From: Helicobacter apodemus | GTDB lineage: Bacteria > Campylobacterota > Campylobacteria > Campylobacterales > Helicobacteraceae | Reading direction: 5' to 3' | Assembly (NCBI RefSeq): GCF_000765745.2 | Contig: NZ_JRPC02000011.1 | Span: 1 to 64,000, forward strand | DNA length: 64,000 nucleotides | Shown here: piece by piece, positions 32,054 through 40,617 of the stretch | Position numbering within the stretch: position 1 is the first letter of the stretch | Layout: each line of letters opens with the position of its first letter | Notes under the pieces: model-generated | Database searches by the model: none | Told to the model about the DNA's origin: nothing | Seen by the model: only the letters and a program-made list of their open reading frames with translations | Made by a program: the position numbers and the translations under genes

Positions 32054-33082
32054 TTATTGTTTTCTCATTATTGGGATTCCAAATGGGTCTTTTGGAACTT
32101 CCTTACCTTTTTTTACTTGCTCTGCAAAATTAGAATCTATTTCTTGCAAACTTCTTGTATCTATCTCTTGCTTTTGATAGTCGTTTATTGGCTGTAAATT
32201 TGCTTGTTTCTCTGCAACTTCTACTTTGAGATATTTACTTTGAAGCTCATACATTTTTTGCTGTTGCTGAATATTGTAATAAAGCAAAGCATTTGTAGCT
32301 GCTGCAATCTCCTTATCTGTTGTCGCTTTGTTAAGCTGTTGTTGCATTCTTCGCATATCTTTTAGATATTGTTCGTTTTCTGATTCTTCAATATAATCTA
32401 ATCGATTAGCAAGGTCTGTTAATTGTGATTCTTTCATTGCGGATTCTGCTTGTATTTTTAAGTGTTCTAGCTGTCTTTTTTCTTCTTGCTTTTTTAATAT
32501 TTTTCTAGTAATTTCTCCGCTTTTATCCCCTATTCTTGCTCTTTGTGCTTCTAGTTCTAAAATCTCATTATTGATAGATTCTATATCTTTTATAAATGCT
32601 CCTGAATTACTAATAGCTGTAGTGCAAGAACTAAATCTCCCCCTTAATTTCTTACCTTTTTCTAAGGCATTTTTTAAATTTTTAGCTTGTGGTAAGCTTC
32701 TTATTGCCATACAAGTATCATAAGCTTTTTCAAAACGCCCATAAACATTATTAGGTAAATCTAAAATATCTTGATAAAGGTCAATACTTGTTTCTATAAT
32801 TTTCATCGCTGAACCATAAATAGCGTAAAAATCTTTTAAATTAACTCCCGAGCTTTTTGCATTATTTACCATTTGTGTATATTGTTGCATTTGTAAAGCA
32901 TAGTCTTTTGCTTGTGCTAATCCATCTTGCACATATCCCATAATGGTTTGGCTTAAATTTGTAGCATCCACCACAGGGATTCCTGCTCCATTGACTACAT
33001 TAAAGGAAGAAAGAAAAATCAATGGAATACATTTTGTTTTAAAAAATTTTGTATTTATATGTTTCTTTATAGACTGCTTCAT
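32054..33082 (-). CDS. virB5: VirB5/TrbJ-type minor pilus protein
   Basis: A 342-residue protein with an N-terminal signal (FFKTKCIPLIFLSSFNVVNG) and then GIPVVDATNLSQTIMGYVQDGLAQAKDYALQMQQY, the typical opening of mature TrbJ/VirB5 proteins. The remainder is a long helical bundle. It would sit at the pilus tip and aid contact with the recipient. It is separated from the main virB operon and co-transcribed with trbM and the 385-residue protein, overlapping the latter by one base. Confidence 0.82.
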   Translation of the reverse strand: MKQSIKKHINTKFFKTKCIPLIFLSSFNVVNGAGIPVVDATNLSQTIMGYVQDGLAQAKDYALQMQQYTQMVNNAKSSGVNLKDFYAIYGSAMKIIETSIDLYQDILDLPNNVYGRFEKAYDTCMAIRSLPQAKNLKNALEKGKKLRGRFSSCTTAISNSGAFIKDIESINNEILELEAQRARIGDKSGEITRKILKKQEEKRQLEHLKIQAESAMKESQLTDLANRLDYIEESENEQYLKDMRRMQQQLNKATTDKEIAAATNALLYYNIQQQQKMYELQSKYLKVEVAEKQANLQPINDYQKQEIDTRSLQEIDSNFAEQVKKGKEVPKDPFGIPIMRKQ

Positions 33083-34239
33083 TATAAACTTATTCCTTTC
33101 TCTTGTGGTTTGGATTGAGATTTTTCATATTCTTTTGGGTATTCTGTGGCTTTTTTGATGGTATTGGGATAATCTTTTTTAAAATTAGGTAATTCTTTAT
33201 GGATTCTTTGTATTCTCTCTTGAATGATTTCTGGTTTCTCTTTATTTTCCATAAGTTGGTTAAGAGCTTCATACTCTTTTTTAGATTCTAAGATTTGTTC
33301 TTTCTCGCTTTGTAGCTGAATATATTTATCGCTTATATCACCTACAATTTTTGTAAGAGCTTCTAGCTTATCTTTTTCTAATAGTTTTTGAAACTCTCGC
33401 ATTTTATTTTCACTTTCTGCTAATTGTTTAGTTTGTTCTGTTTCTATAATCTGGGATAATGATTTATCTAATTTATAGAGTTGTTGGAGGAGTTCAGCAA
33501 TGTCTTTGGGAGTAAATTGCATAACAATCTCTTTTAAATGCTCCTCTTCTTGTCCTCGTTTTGCCTCTAACTCTTTAATTTTCTCTTCTAATTCCTCATC
33601 ACTTAGATTGGTAAATTTATTTTCCTCTGTTCTTGTTTCTTGTGAGTTAATTTTATCAAGAGGATTGGTAGTATTTTCTTGGTTTTGTGGATTTATTGCT
33701 TGATTATTTCTATATTCTTTCTCTATTAAGAGTTCGTTAATCTCTTCTTGAAAAGTTTGTTTTGAAAGCTCTGTTTCTATAGCTTCTTTTACTAATGGGC
33801 TATTATTATTTAGCTCTGTTATTGTATTTTGTGCAATCTCTATTTTTTCTTTAGGGCTAGGAGAATGGTTTTTATTAGTTTCTATCTCTTGTGTTTTTTC
33901 CCATTGTTGTATTTCTTTTTCTAATTGTTCTATTATAAGAGGTTTTTGTATAGATTGTGTGGATTCTTCGATTTTTTTATCTACCTGCCCTACTTCCTGA
34001 TTTTTTTCTTGTTCCTTTTGTTCTACAATCTCTTCTTCTCTAGTTTCTTTATCTTTTTGTTGGAATTGATTAATCCTATCTAATTCTTCTTTCACACTTA
34101 ATTCATCTAAATTATGTTCTCTTGCAATGTCTTTGGCATTTTGTGCGATTGTTGCTTCTGTTCTATATCCATAATCCATATTTAAAATTGCTTCATAATC
34201 GAGGTCTTTATATGGCGTTTCTTGCTCTCCTGTTGGCAT
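33082..34239 (-). CDS. Large Glu/Gln-rich coiled-coil protein of the transfer region
   Basis: A 385-residue acidic protein. Residues 13-55 (DYEAILNMDYGYRTEATIAQ...LSVKEELDRI) match the C-terminal region of the protein at 5126-5998. The rest is low-complexity coiled coil (EELEEKIKELEAKRGQEEEHL), followed by a basic tail. No signal or membrane segment. It starts the operon with virB5, trbM and the toprim gene. Function unknown; the shared domain suggests a common partner within the element. Confidence 0.65.
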   Translation of the reverse strand: MPTGEQETPYKDLDYEAILNMDYGYRTEATIAQNAKDIAREHNLDELSVKEELDRINQFQQKDKETREEEIVEQKEQEKNQEVGQVDKKIEESTQSIQKPLIIEQLEKEIQQWEKTQEIETNKNHSPSPKEKIEIAQNTITELNNNSPLVKEAIETELSKQTFQEEINELLIEKEYRNNQAINPQNQENTTNPLDKINSQETRTEENKFTNLSDEELEEKIKELEAKRGQEEEHLKEIVMQFTPKDIAELLQQLYKLDKSLSQIIETEQTKQLAESENKMREFQKLLEKDKLEALTKIVGDISDKYIQLQSEKEQILESKKEYEALNQLMENKEKPEIIQERIQRIHKELPNFKKDYPNTIKKATEYPKEYEKSQSKPQEKGISL

Positions 34240-34451
34240 TTTTGTTCCTTTAAATGAAATGTAGTATTAGTGAAGAAAATAGCACAATCACTAAAAGAAT
34301 GCAAAAAATAGCATACATTTAAAAGCAAACTTTAATTTAAATAAAATTTTTAGTAATTGGTAATTTGAATTTGATTTAAATTTACTTTAAGTAGTTATTA
34401 CATAAAATAAAAAACATATAATTATTTTATTGTAAGAGGTTTTTATCCAAA

Positions 34452-34799
34452 ATGAAATTAACAAAAGAAAATTTTATGCTTTTAATTAATGAAGCTGGTT
34501 TTAAAACCAAAAAAGATTTTGCTCGTTTTATTAATTTACCTTATAACTCTATAAATAATTGGGGTAATAATAGGAATAAATTTCCTAGATATGTTACAGC
34601 ATTGATGATTGCTTTAATTAAATCTCACAAATATGATAATTTAATAAACTCTAATAGCATTGCATTAGAAAATGAAAACTTAAGAAAGGAGATTAGTGAT
34701 TTAAAGGAAAAGATTAATGAGTTGGAGTTGAGATTGAGTGATTTTAAAAATCTACAAAAATCTTTAGGTTCTTTAAAAGAGTATATAAACAATGTATAA
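34452..34799 (+). CDS. Small HTH protein with C-terminal leucine-zipper-like coil
   Basis: A 115-residue protein. Residues 1-50 (FMLLINEAGFKTKKDFARFINLPYNSINNWGNN) resemble an HTH of the same style as the tandem-HTH protein at 28358-28798. Residues 65-105 form a heptad coil (ENENLRKEISDLKEKINELELRL). Likely a dimeric repressor, the last gene before the right boundary. Regulatory role inferred. Confidence 0.65.
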   Translation: MKLTKENFMLLINEAGFKTKKDFARFINLPYNSINNWGNNRNKFPRYVTALMIALIKSHKYDNLINSNSIALENENLRKEISDLKEKINELELRLSDFKNLQKSLGSLKEYINNV

Positions 34800-34882
34800 A
34801 ATTATTAAAATTATATTTTAATTGCCCTATTTTATATTAGGTTTAATCTAACGGATTTAGCGTATATACAGCTTTCATAATA

Positions 34883-34910
34883 TTGTATTGAAAATTGCTC
34901 TTTTCAATAC
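34883..34910. other. 28-bp direct repeat at the right boundary of the element (dif/att-like)
   Basis: Perfect copy of 3852-3879. The 11-6-11 unit here (34884-34911) differs from a perfect palindrome only at its last base. It includes the final Tyr codon and TGA of the chromosomal hxlR gene, so the insertion would leave hxlR intact. Interpreted as the right attachment site. It may also serve as the hxlR terminator hairpin. Confidence 0.7.
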
Positions 34911-35254
34911 TTCCTTTTATAATGTTCTCCCCAAGTTTCTAAGGAGTGTAACACCACATCTAGGCTTTTTCCTAAGGTCGTAAGGCTATATTCCACACGT
35001 GGAGGCACTTCTGCATAGATTTTACGCTTTATAATCTTTGCCTCTTCTAGCTCTCGGAGGTTTTGTGTAAGCACTTTTTGAGAGATATTTTGATTTTTTG
35101 TTACACTTACAGATTTTTTAAGCTCGCCAAATCGCTTCGTTCCATTAAGCAAATCCCGCACAATGATGATTTTCCATTTATTGCCAATGAGATTTAAAGT
35201 CGTCTCGATTGGACAAGATGAAATATATACATTCATTTTTGCCTCCTTACTCAT
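34904..35254 (-). CDS. HxlR-family winged-helix transcription regulator
   Basis: A 116-residue protein with the HxlR signature: CPIETTLNLIGNKWKIIIVRDLLNGTKRFGELKKSV, then ISQKVLTQNLRELEEAKIIKRKIYAEVPPRVEYSLTTLGKSL. The early Cys 14 is the position used for redox or electrophile sensing in many relatives. It is divergent from the DinB-like gene, with a perfect ATAGTAT/ATACTAT inverted repeat between them as a candidate operator. Its 3' end lies within the element boundary repeat. Confidence 0.9.
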   Translation of the reverse strand: MSKEAKMNVYISSCPIETTLNLIGNKWKIIIVRDLLNGTKRFGELKKSVSVTKNQNISQKVLTQNLRELEEAKIIKRKIYAEVPPRVEYSLTTLGKSLDVVLHSLETWGEHYKRKY

Positions 35255-35311
35255 TCTTGATATTCTAAAATTTTCAAAAATTATAACATAAGTATATCCC
35301 TATATACCATA

Positions 35312-35333
35312 ATAGTATCAAAAATAATACTAT
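35312..35333. promoter_or_regulatory. Inverted-repeat operator between hxlR and the DinB-like gene
   Basis: ATAGTAT (35312-35318) and ATACTAT (35327-35333) with an 8-bp spacer in the shared intergenic region. Likely the HxlR binding site. Confidence 0.5.
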
Positions 35334-35430
35334 ATGATAAAAAATATCTTACTTGCTTTTTAATACCAAGTTCTATAAAATTACAAGGTTGAAATTCCCT
35401 ATTCACATTTTAAGATTTAAAGGAGATATA

Positions 35431-35946
35431 ATGAAAGAGGCTTTATTACTTCAAGCACAATACAATCAGTTTGCTAATACCAATATGATTGCAATTTTTA
35501 AAAAAGCTTCAAAAGAATTACTTTATAGGGATTGTGGATTATATTATGGCAGTATAATGCAAACAGCAGAGCATATTCTCTGTAGTGATATAGGTATTAT
35601 GTTAGGAAGATTTAGAGCATTTTCTTCCAAAGCCTTAGAGGAAGTGGAGGCAATTTTGCAAACTCTTAATCCAGATCATAGATTGCAAAGTGCAATTTAT
35701 GAAGATATAGAGGCATTTGGGAGATTGCGAAGTCAAGTAGATAGCAAGATTATTACGCTTATAGAATCTATTGAGGATTTTAAAAGTGTGGATACACTTA
35801 CCTTTCCTGGTGTAGAGTTTAAAAAGCCTCGCGGATTCTTTATCTTAGCACTTTTAAACCACGCAACCCATCATCGCGGACAGATTGCAGGAGCACTGGA
35901 TATACTTAATATTGAAAATGACTTTAATGGAATGCTTGGAATGTAA
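35431..35946 (+). CDS. DinB-like (YfiT/DUF1993-type) four-helix protein
   Basis: About 171 residues from the ATG at 35431, which has an AAAGGAG site 6 bases upstream. An upstream in-frame start at 35353 lacks one. Helical-bundle pattern with the metal-binding NHATHHRGQIAGAL motif near the C-terminus and an internal AEHIL. DinB-like proteins are often metal-dependent thiol S-transferases or stress proteins. The divergent HxlR regulator suggests induction by reactive chemicals; that is inference. Confidence 0.8.
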   Translation: MKEALLLQAQYNQFANTNMIAIFKKASKELLYRDCGLYYGSIMQTAEHILCSDIGIMLGRFRAFSSKALEEVEAILQTLNPDHRLQSAIYEDIEAFGRLRSQVDSKIITLIESIEDFKSVDTLTFPGVEFKKPRGFFILALLNHATHHRGQIAGALDILNIENDFNGMLGM

Positions 35947-36221
35947 CGTTATAAATAGATTGCAATTAAGGAATTCGTAGAGATTGCCTTTGAAAATACC
36001 AATGTAATAATATTGCTTTTATTTTCTGCAATTTTATATCTTTCCATATTTTCTAAGTTCAAATATGGAATAGAAATTTTTAGGTGCTACAAATATTCTA
36101 AAAATTTATAAAAGCCTAAAATGGCTTCTTTATAGATTATTATAAAGCATTTAAAGCAAAAATGGAACAAATTTCCCAAGGTTTTTACAATATCCTTTAA
36201 GCACCTTTTCAAGGAATGTTG
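35947..36221. other. Intergenic region upstream of the first LysE-type gene
   Basis: 275 AT-rich bases. An AAGCC/GGCTT hairpin near 36111-36127 may end the DinB-like transcript. No gene seen. Confidence 0.4.
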
Positions 36222-36872
36222 ATGATTGAGCTTTTACTTACTTATACCCTAGCGGTTTTCTTACTCATCATAACTCCAGGTCCTGTGATTGCACTCATTA
36301 TACGCAATGCTTCACTTTATGGATTTAAAACAGGATTTTTTACAAGTATAGGGGTAAATCTTGCTTCCTTAATCTTACTAATAACCGCTATTGCCATAAT
36401 TTTAGGTATATTAAAAGTTTCTCCTCTTATATTATCCCTACTTAGCCTTTTAGGCTGTGTATTTATCTTTTATTTAGGGGCTAGCTCCCTTTATCACACC
36501 TTTAAAAGTTATAAAAACCAATTATCCTCTAAGATTCCTACACCACTCAATGAAAAAAATGTAAAAAAAACCTTAACTTCTAGCTTTTTAGAAGGATTTG
36601 GACTTGCTATTGGCAACCCTAAAGATATTATATTCCTAGTAGCGTTTTTCCCACAATTCATTCATATAACTAATTCTATTACTCTAAGCTTAAGCATTTT
36701 AGTAACTATATGGGTCATCCTTGATGTTGGTATTCTTGTTGGCTATGTTTTACTCACACAAAAAGCTATTTTTTTCAAATACCAAAATATTATTGGGCTT
36801 ATGAGTAATATTATTTTAATATTTGTTGGAGTATTTGGGGGTTATTATTTACTCCATTCTTTGAGCCTATAA
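36222..36872 (+). CDS. LysE-family amino-acid/metabolite exporter
   Basis: About 216 residues with six hydrophobic segments and the N-terminal LysE/RhtB motif FLLIITPGPVIALIIRNASLYGFKTGF. I chose the ATG at 36222 because the RBS (AAGGA) is correctly spaced and the paralogue at 39012-39677 begins at the equivalent place. Exports amino acids or related compounds; substrate unknown. Closely related in sequence to the second copy 2.5 kb away. Confidence 0.88.
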   Translation: MIELLLTYTLAVFLLIITPGPVIALIIRNASLYGFKTGFFTSIGVNLASLILLITAIAIILGILKVSPLILSLLSLLGCVFIFYLGASSLYHTFKSYKNQLSSKIPTPLNEKNVKKTLTSSFLEGFGLAIGNPKDIIFLVAFFPQFIHITNSITLSLSILVTIWVILDVGILVGYVLLTQKAIFFKYQNIIGLMSNIILIFVGVFGGYYLLHSLSL

Positions 36873-37039
36873 TTTCGTTAATAGAGTTAAATAAGTTATA
36901 TTATGGCAAAGACTAAAGTCTAAGATTCCTTAATTTATGCAAAGGTTTAAAGGCAGGTTTATTTTTTACTATCTCTTAATAATCTGTATTTTATAATACA
37001 AATCAACAACAATATTAAAGTTTAATCAAAGGAATATCA

Positions 37040-38209
37040 ATGCCACAAGACCAACCAATGCAAGAAGCTCCAAATAAAAAGTTAAGCTCTCTACCTGTAA
37101 GCTTTTTTGGTGCGTGTATGGGGTTAAGTGCAATGAGTGTAGCGTGGTATGCAATGTCAAATTTTAGCTTACTTTATTCCACAGATTCTCAACATAATTT
37201 AACCTATATTCCCCAATCCTCTTTTATTATCTCTCCTTCTTTTGCGGATAGGCTTTCGCTTATTTTTGCGCTTCTAGCCATTGTTGTTTTTATTATGTTA
37301 AGTATTGCTTATACCATAAAGCTCATTACAAGTTTTGAAAGTTGCAAACAAGAGTTTCTCTCTCCTATAACGCGTCCATTTTTTGCTACTATTTGTATCA
37401 CTCTATTGTTTTTGCCCTTCACTTTGCAAAGACTTGAAGTTCCTGAAATAATAAGCTTTATAATATGGATAATGGGTGCAATATCAATGCTCATCTTTAG
37501 TGTGCATATTGTTCAATTTTGGATTTGCCACAAATTTGAATTATCTGATATAACTCCTGCTTGGATTATCCCTGTTGTAGGATTACTTGATTTACCGCTT
37601 GCATTGCCGCTTTTTTCACAATTTGATGTAATGCCTGATGTTGGGTTTTTAATATCAATATTTTGCCTAGCAGTGGGCTTTGCTTTTACAATTTTGCTTT
37701 GCACGCTTATCTTTGCACGCATTGTATTTTTTGCCAAGCTTCCTGATAAGTTAATGCCTACTTTAGTTATTTTACTTGCGCCTTTTGGTGCTGGTGTTGG
37801 AGCATATATGGTTTTTATTTCTATGCAAGCACTTACATTAGGAGAGAATTCTTTAGGATTTCTTGCAATGGATTCTACACCCTATATCCTCTTTTTAATT
37901 GGTTTGTTTCTTTTCTTTGCCTTATTGCCGCAAATTATCCAAATCAAAAAATGTTGCCCTTTTAGAATCTCTTGGTGGGCGATTAGCTTCCCTTTAGCGG
38001 CAATATGTATCGCAAACATAAGGATTAATACAGAAATTTTAGAATTCCCAAAATCTTTTGCTCTCTTAACTTCTCCCTTGCTTAATATTGAAACAATATT
38101 TTCATTTTTTTCAACAAGCCTATTAATCTTTACAACACTAGTATTTATATGGCTTATTGTGCGGACATTAGTTGGGCTACTAAAAGGAGAGTTGCAAAAT
38201 CTCTCATAA
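37040..38209 (+). CDS. SLAC1/TehA (TDT) family transporter
   Basis: A 389-residue protein with about ten membrane helices. The opening LPVSFFGACMGLSAMSVAW and the central PAWIIPVVGLLDLPLALP are the conserved repeats of the tellurite-resistance/dicarboxylate (TDT), SLAC1-type anion channel family. Lies between the two LysE-type genes. Anion or dicarboxylate transport is expected from the family; tellurite resistance cannot be concluded. Confidence 0.82.
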   Translation: MPQDQPMQEAPNKKLSSLPVSFFGACMGLSAMSVAWYAMSNFSLLYSTDSQHNLTYIPQSSFIISPSFADRLSLIFALLAIVVFIMLSIAYTIKLITSFESCKQEFLSPITRPFFATICITLLFLPFTLQRLEVPEIISFIIWIMGAISMLIFSVHIVQFWICHKFELSDITPAWIIPVVGLLDLPLALPLFSQFDVMPDVGFLISIFCLAVGFAFTILLCTLIFARIVFFAKLPDKLMPTLVILLAPFGAGVGAYMVFISMQALTLGENSLGFLAMDSTPYILFLIGLFLFFALLPQIIQIKKCCPFRISWWAISFPLAAICIANIRINTEILEFPKSFALLTSPLLNIETIFSFFSTSLLIFTTLVFIWLIVRTLVGLLKGELQNLS

Positions 38210-38313
38210 AAGTTAATAAGTCTTTAAGGATTGCAAGAGTTTTTGTATTAAAAAAGGGGTAAGAATATAATAATTAGACTTTCTAAAGATTCTTAGAGAA
38301 TCTTTGGGTAATT

Positions 38314-38808
38314 TTAAGCCTTTAGTTTGGTAAGGTATTCCGATAAAGGGAGATTATCCGCATTAGCACTAAAAATACAAAAGGCTTCTTCTATCTTAGC
38401 ACCCAAATAAGCAAAAGTATGATTAATGGGAGAGAGAAGTGTATTAATACCATAACCATGATGACCATCATAGCTTGACTCTTCCCCGTGTGCTGTGGTA
38501 ATAATGCTAAAAGTTTTATCTTGTAATAATTTAGGATTAGAGCTATAGAGAATAGCGGTTAGCACTCTATCTTCCCATTCTTTCATAAGTGAGGGTGTGC
38601 TAAACCAAAAAAGCGGAAATTGAAAAATGATTTTATCAGCCTTTTGTAAAAGTGTAATTTCAGATTCTACATTAATGTTGTTATCTTTATAGGTTGTGCT
38701 AAGATTATGGATTGTGAGATTATCAAGAGATTTTGCAGCCTCTAAAAGGGCTTTATTGACCTTAGAATCCTCCCAAAAAGTATGGGCAAAAATAAGAAGT
38801 GTTTGCAT
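38314..38808 (-). CDS. NAD(P)H-dependent oxidoreductase, flavodoxin-like (KefF/MdaB type)
   Basis: 164 residues from the ATG at 38808, which has AAGGAAT in front; the longer open frame from 38910 has no such site. Motifs: TLLIFAHTFWEDSKVNKALL (flavin phosphate loop), IIFQFPLFWFSTPSLMKEWEDRVL (NQO/MdaB family core) and GYGINTLLSPINHTFAYLGA. FMN- or FAD-dependent quinone or nitro reductase. The neighbouring redox-type regulator hxlR supports a stress role, but that is inference. Confidence 0.85.
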   Translation of the reverse strand: MQTLLIFAHTFWEDSKVNKALLEAAKSLDNLTIHNLSTTYKDNNINVESEITLLQKADKIIFQFPLFWFSTPSLMKEWEDRVLTAILYSSNPKLLQDKTFSIITTAHGEESSYDGHHGYGINTLLSPINHTFAYLGAKIEEAFCIFSANADNLPLSEYLTKLKA

Positions 38809-39011
38809 AAAATTCCTTATTGATAAATTTTTTAAATTAATGAAGTTATGATTGTAGCTATTTAATAGTTTAAAGAAGCTTAGAATCCTTAGTATTAAAG
38901 CCAATAACAAAGGTAATTTATGAATACTCTTAATACTTAAGGAGAGCTGTTCAAATAAAAGATTAACCCTAACTAGCTTAATCTATAAAAATCAAGCATT
39001 TTTTCTTACAC

Positions 39012-39677
39012 TTATAAAGAATAGGATTCATATAAGCCTCGCAACAAATAATAACCTCCAAATATCCCAACTAACATCAAAATACTATCACTAACAATCC
39101 CAATACCATTCTTATACCGCAAGAAAATAACCTTTTGCATAAGAATGGCATAACTCATAAGGATACTAAAATCAAGGAGAATCCATATTGCAACCAATAA
39201 GCTTAAGCTTAGAGTAATAGAAGGGCTTATGTGAATAAATTGTGGAAAGAATGCTATAAAAAATATAATATCCTTAGGATTACTAATAGCGATGCCAAAA
39301 CCCTCTAAAAAGCTAGCAATAAAAGTTTTTTTAGCATTATTAGGCTTTGGTAGTTGTGCATTGGAATTATCAATAGATTCATCTTGATAACTTTTAAAAG
39401 TTTGATAAAGGGAGATAAAGCCCAGATAAAAGATAAATACACAACCTAAAAGGCTAAGTAGAGATAACACAAAAGGGGAAACTTGAAAGACGCCCAAAAT
39501 CACAGCAATAGCAAGGACTATTAAAATTAGCGAAGCGAAATTTGTGCCTATACTTGTAAAAAGTGCTACTTTAAACCCATAAAATGAAGCATTGCGTAAA
39601 ACAAGTGCAACCACAGGACCAGGAGTAGCGATAAGCAAAAAAACCGCTAAGATATAGGCAAACAAAACTTCAAGCAT
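39012..39677 (-). CDS. LysE-family exporter, second copy
   Basis: A 221-residue paralogue of the 36222-36872 protein: FLLIATPGPVVALVLRNASFYGFK at the N-terminus, EGFGIAISNPKDIIFFIAFFPQFIHI in the middle. Six hydrophobic segments. It overlaps the 3' end of the YqcI-like gene by 8 bases. The two copies are in opposite orientation around the SLAC1-type and oxidoreductase genes. Confidence 0.88.
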   Translation of the reverse strand: MLEVLFAYILAVFLLIATPGPVVALVLRNASFYGFKVALFTSIGTNFASLILIVLAIAVILGVFQVSPFVLSLLSLLGCVFIFYLGFISLYQTFKSYQDESIDNSNAQLPKPNNAKKTFIASFLEGFGIAISNPKDIIFFIAFFPQFIHISPSITLSLSLLVAIWILLDFSILMSYAILMQKVIFLRYKNGIGIVSDSILMLVGIFGGYYLLRGLYESYSL

Positions 39678-40263
39678 TAGAGTTCCTTTTAAAGATTTTT
39701 AAAGGGCATTGTGAAAATGTTTGCTTTTTATCCCCCTTAGCTACATAATCAAAATTTTCTCTAGGATTTACTATAAATGTAATAAAGTCCCCTAAATTCC
39801 TATTTTTAAAAATTTGATGATGAGGGCAGCTTATATTAAAAAACAATTCCACTGCATTAAAGCAGAAACTCCACGCAGAATCACTTGGATTTGTAGGGAT
39901 ATGCTCTAGCCATTTTTTGGTATCGTTATTATGCAAACATTGAAGTTGTTGCCACGCAAAAATTTGCTCTTTAAAAAGGCTAGTAAAAGAGTTTTGAAAA
40001 AATATCACCAAAGGATTATAAAGTCTTTTATCAATGGGAGTAATTTTTACAAATTCTGTGTATTCCATCATACCTTTTATGAATGTTTTGGGCTGACAAA
40101 TAGGGACAAACAAAAATAAGATGCCTTGAAGTTTATAGGCTTTAAGTGCAAAAATACAAGGAAACTCTGGATTTTGCATATTTTTTTAAAATCCCTTTAA
40201 AGCTTGTTGTCTCCGCTTTTGAGATATTTGGGTATTTTGTGCTTTTAAGATTCTAAACTCCAT
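39670..40263 (-). pseudogene. YqcI/YcgG-like gene with an in-frame stop near its start
   Basis: The main open frame (169 codons from 40179) has the YqcI/YcgG pattern: PEFPCIFALKAYKLQ near the start, WLEHIPTNPSDSAWSFCFNAVELFFNISCPHHQIFKNRN, and VNPRENFDY. In the same frame, 25 further codons run upstream to an ATG at 40263 that has a strong GGGGAGG site. They read as a natural N-terminus (RILKAQNTQISQKRRQQALKGF), but a TAA at 40186-40188 interrupts. Either a nonsense mutation or translation from the inner ATG. The family usually has about 220-250 residues; function unknown. Confidence 0.6.
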
Positions 40264-40617
40264 ATCCTCCCCTTTGCTTTACAATAGCTTAAATAAATTT
40301 TAGATAATAATCAACAAAACTTTAATTAATGTTTAAGGTTTTAAAATTCTTTGGGTAGGGATTAGCTATTTAATACCTTGAATAAATCATAAACTTTCTA
40401 ATGAAACACCCTATCACATTGAAGTTTATAGCACAAACCCTTTATATACAAAAAGATTACAAGCCATAAAAGTTAGATTTTGCAAACCCCCTTAGCTTTG
40501 AGTAAATCTTTAACTTCCTTTTAAAATTACCTCCTAATCTTAGAGATTTATGCTAGTAACGCAACTTGCTTAATGACTTTGCTATAATTTTCTTACTTAT
40601 TGTTTAAAAGGAAGTCT
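40264..40617. other. Intergenic region between YqcI-like and YdcZ-like genes
   Basis: About 350 bases without a gene. A TATAAT box at 40583-40588 (preceded by GC) and AAAAGGAAG at 40605-40613 serve the rightward gene. Nothing else recognised. Confidence 0.5.

Noticed and set aside
3852-34910. Search for an integrase, XerT or transposase inside the element
   Set aside because: No protein shows the R..H.R..Y pattern of tyrosine recombinases, a resolvase N-terminus or a DDE transposase. The tandem-HTH protein is too small and lacks catalytic motifs.
37040-38209. Tellurite-resistance determinant
   Set aside because: Family membership (TDT/SLAC1) does not establish tellurite resistance; no other ter or teh genes are present.
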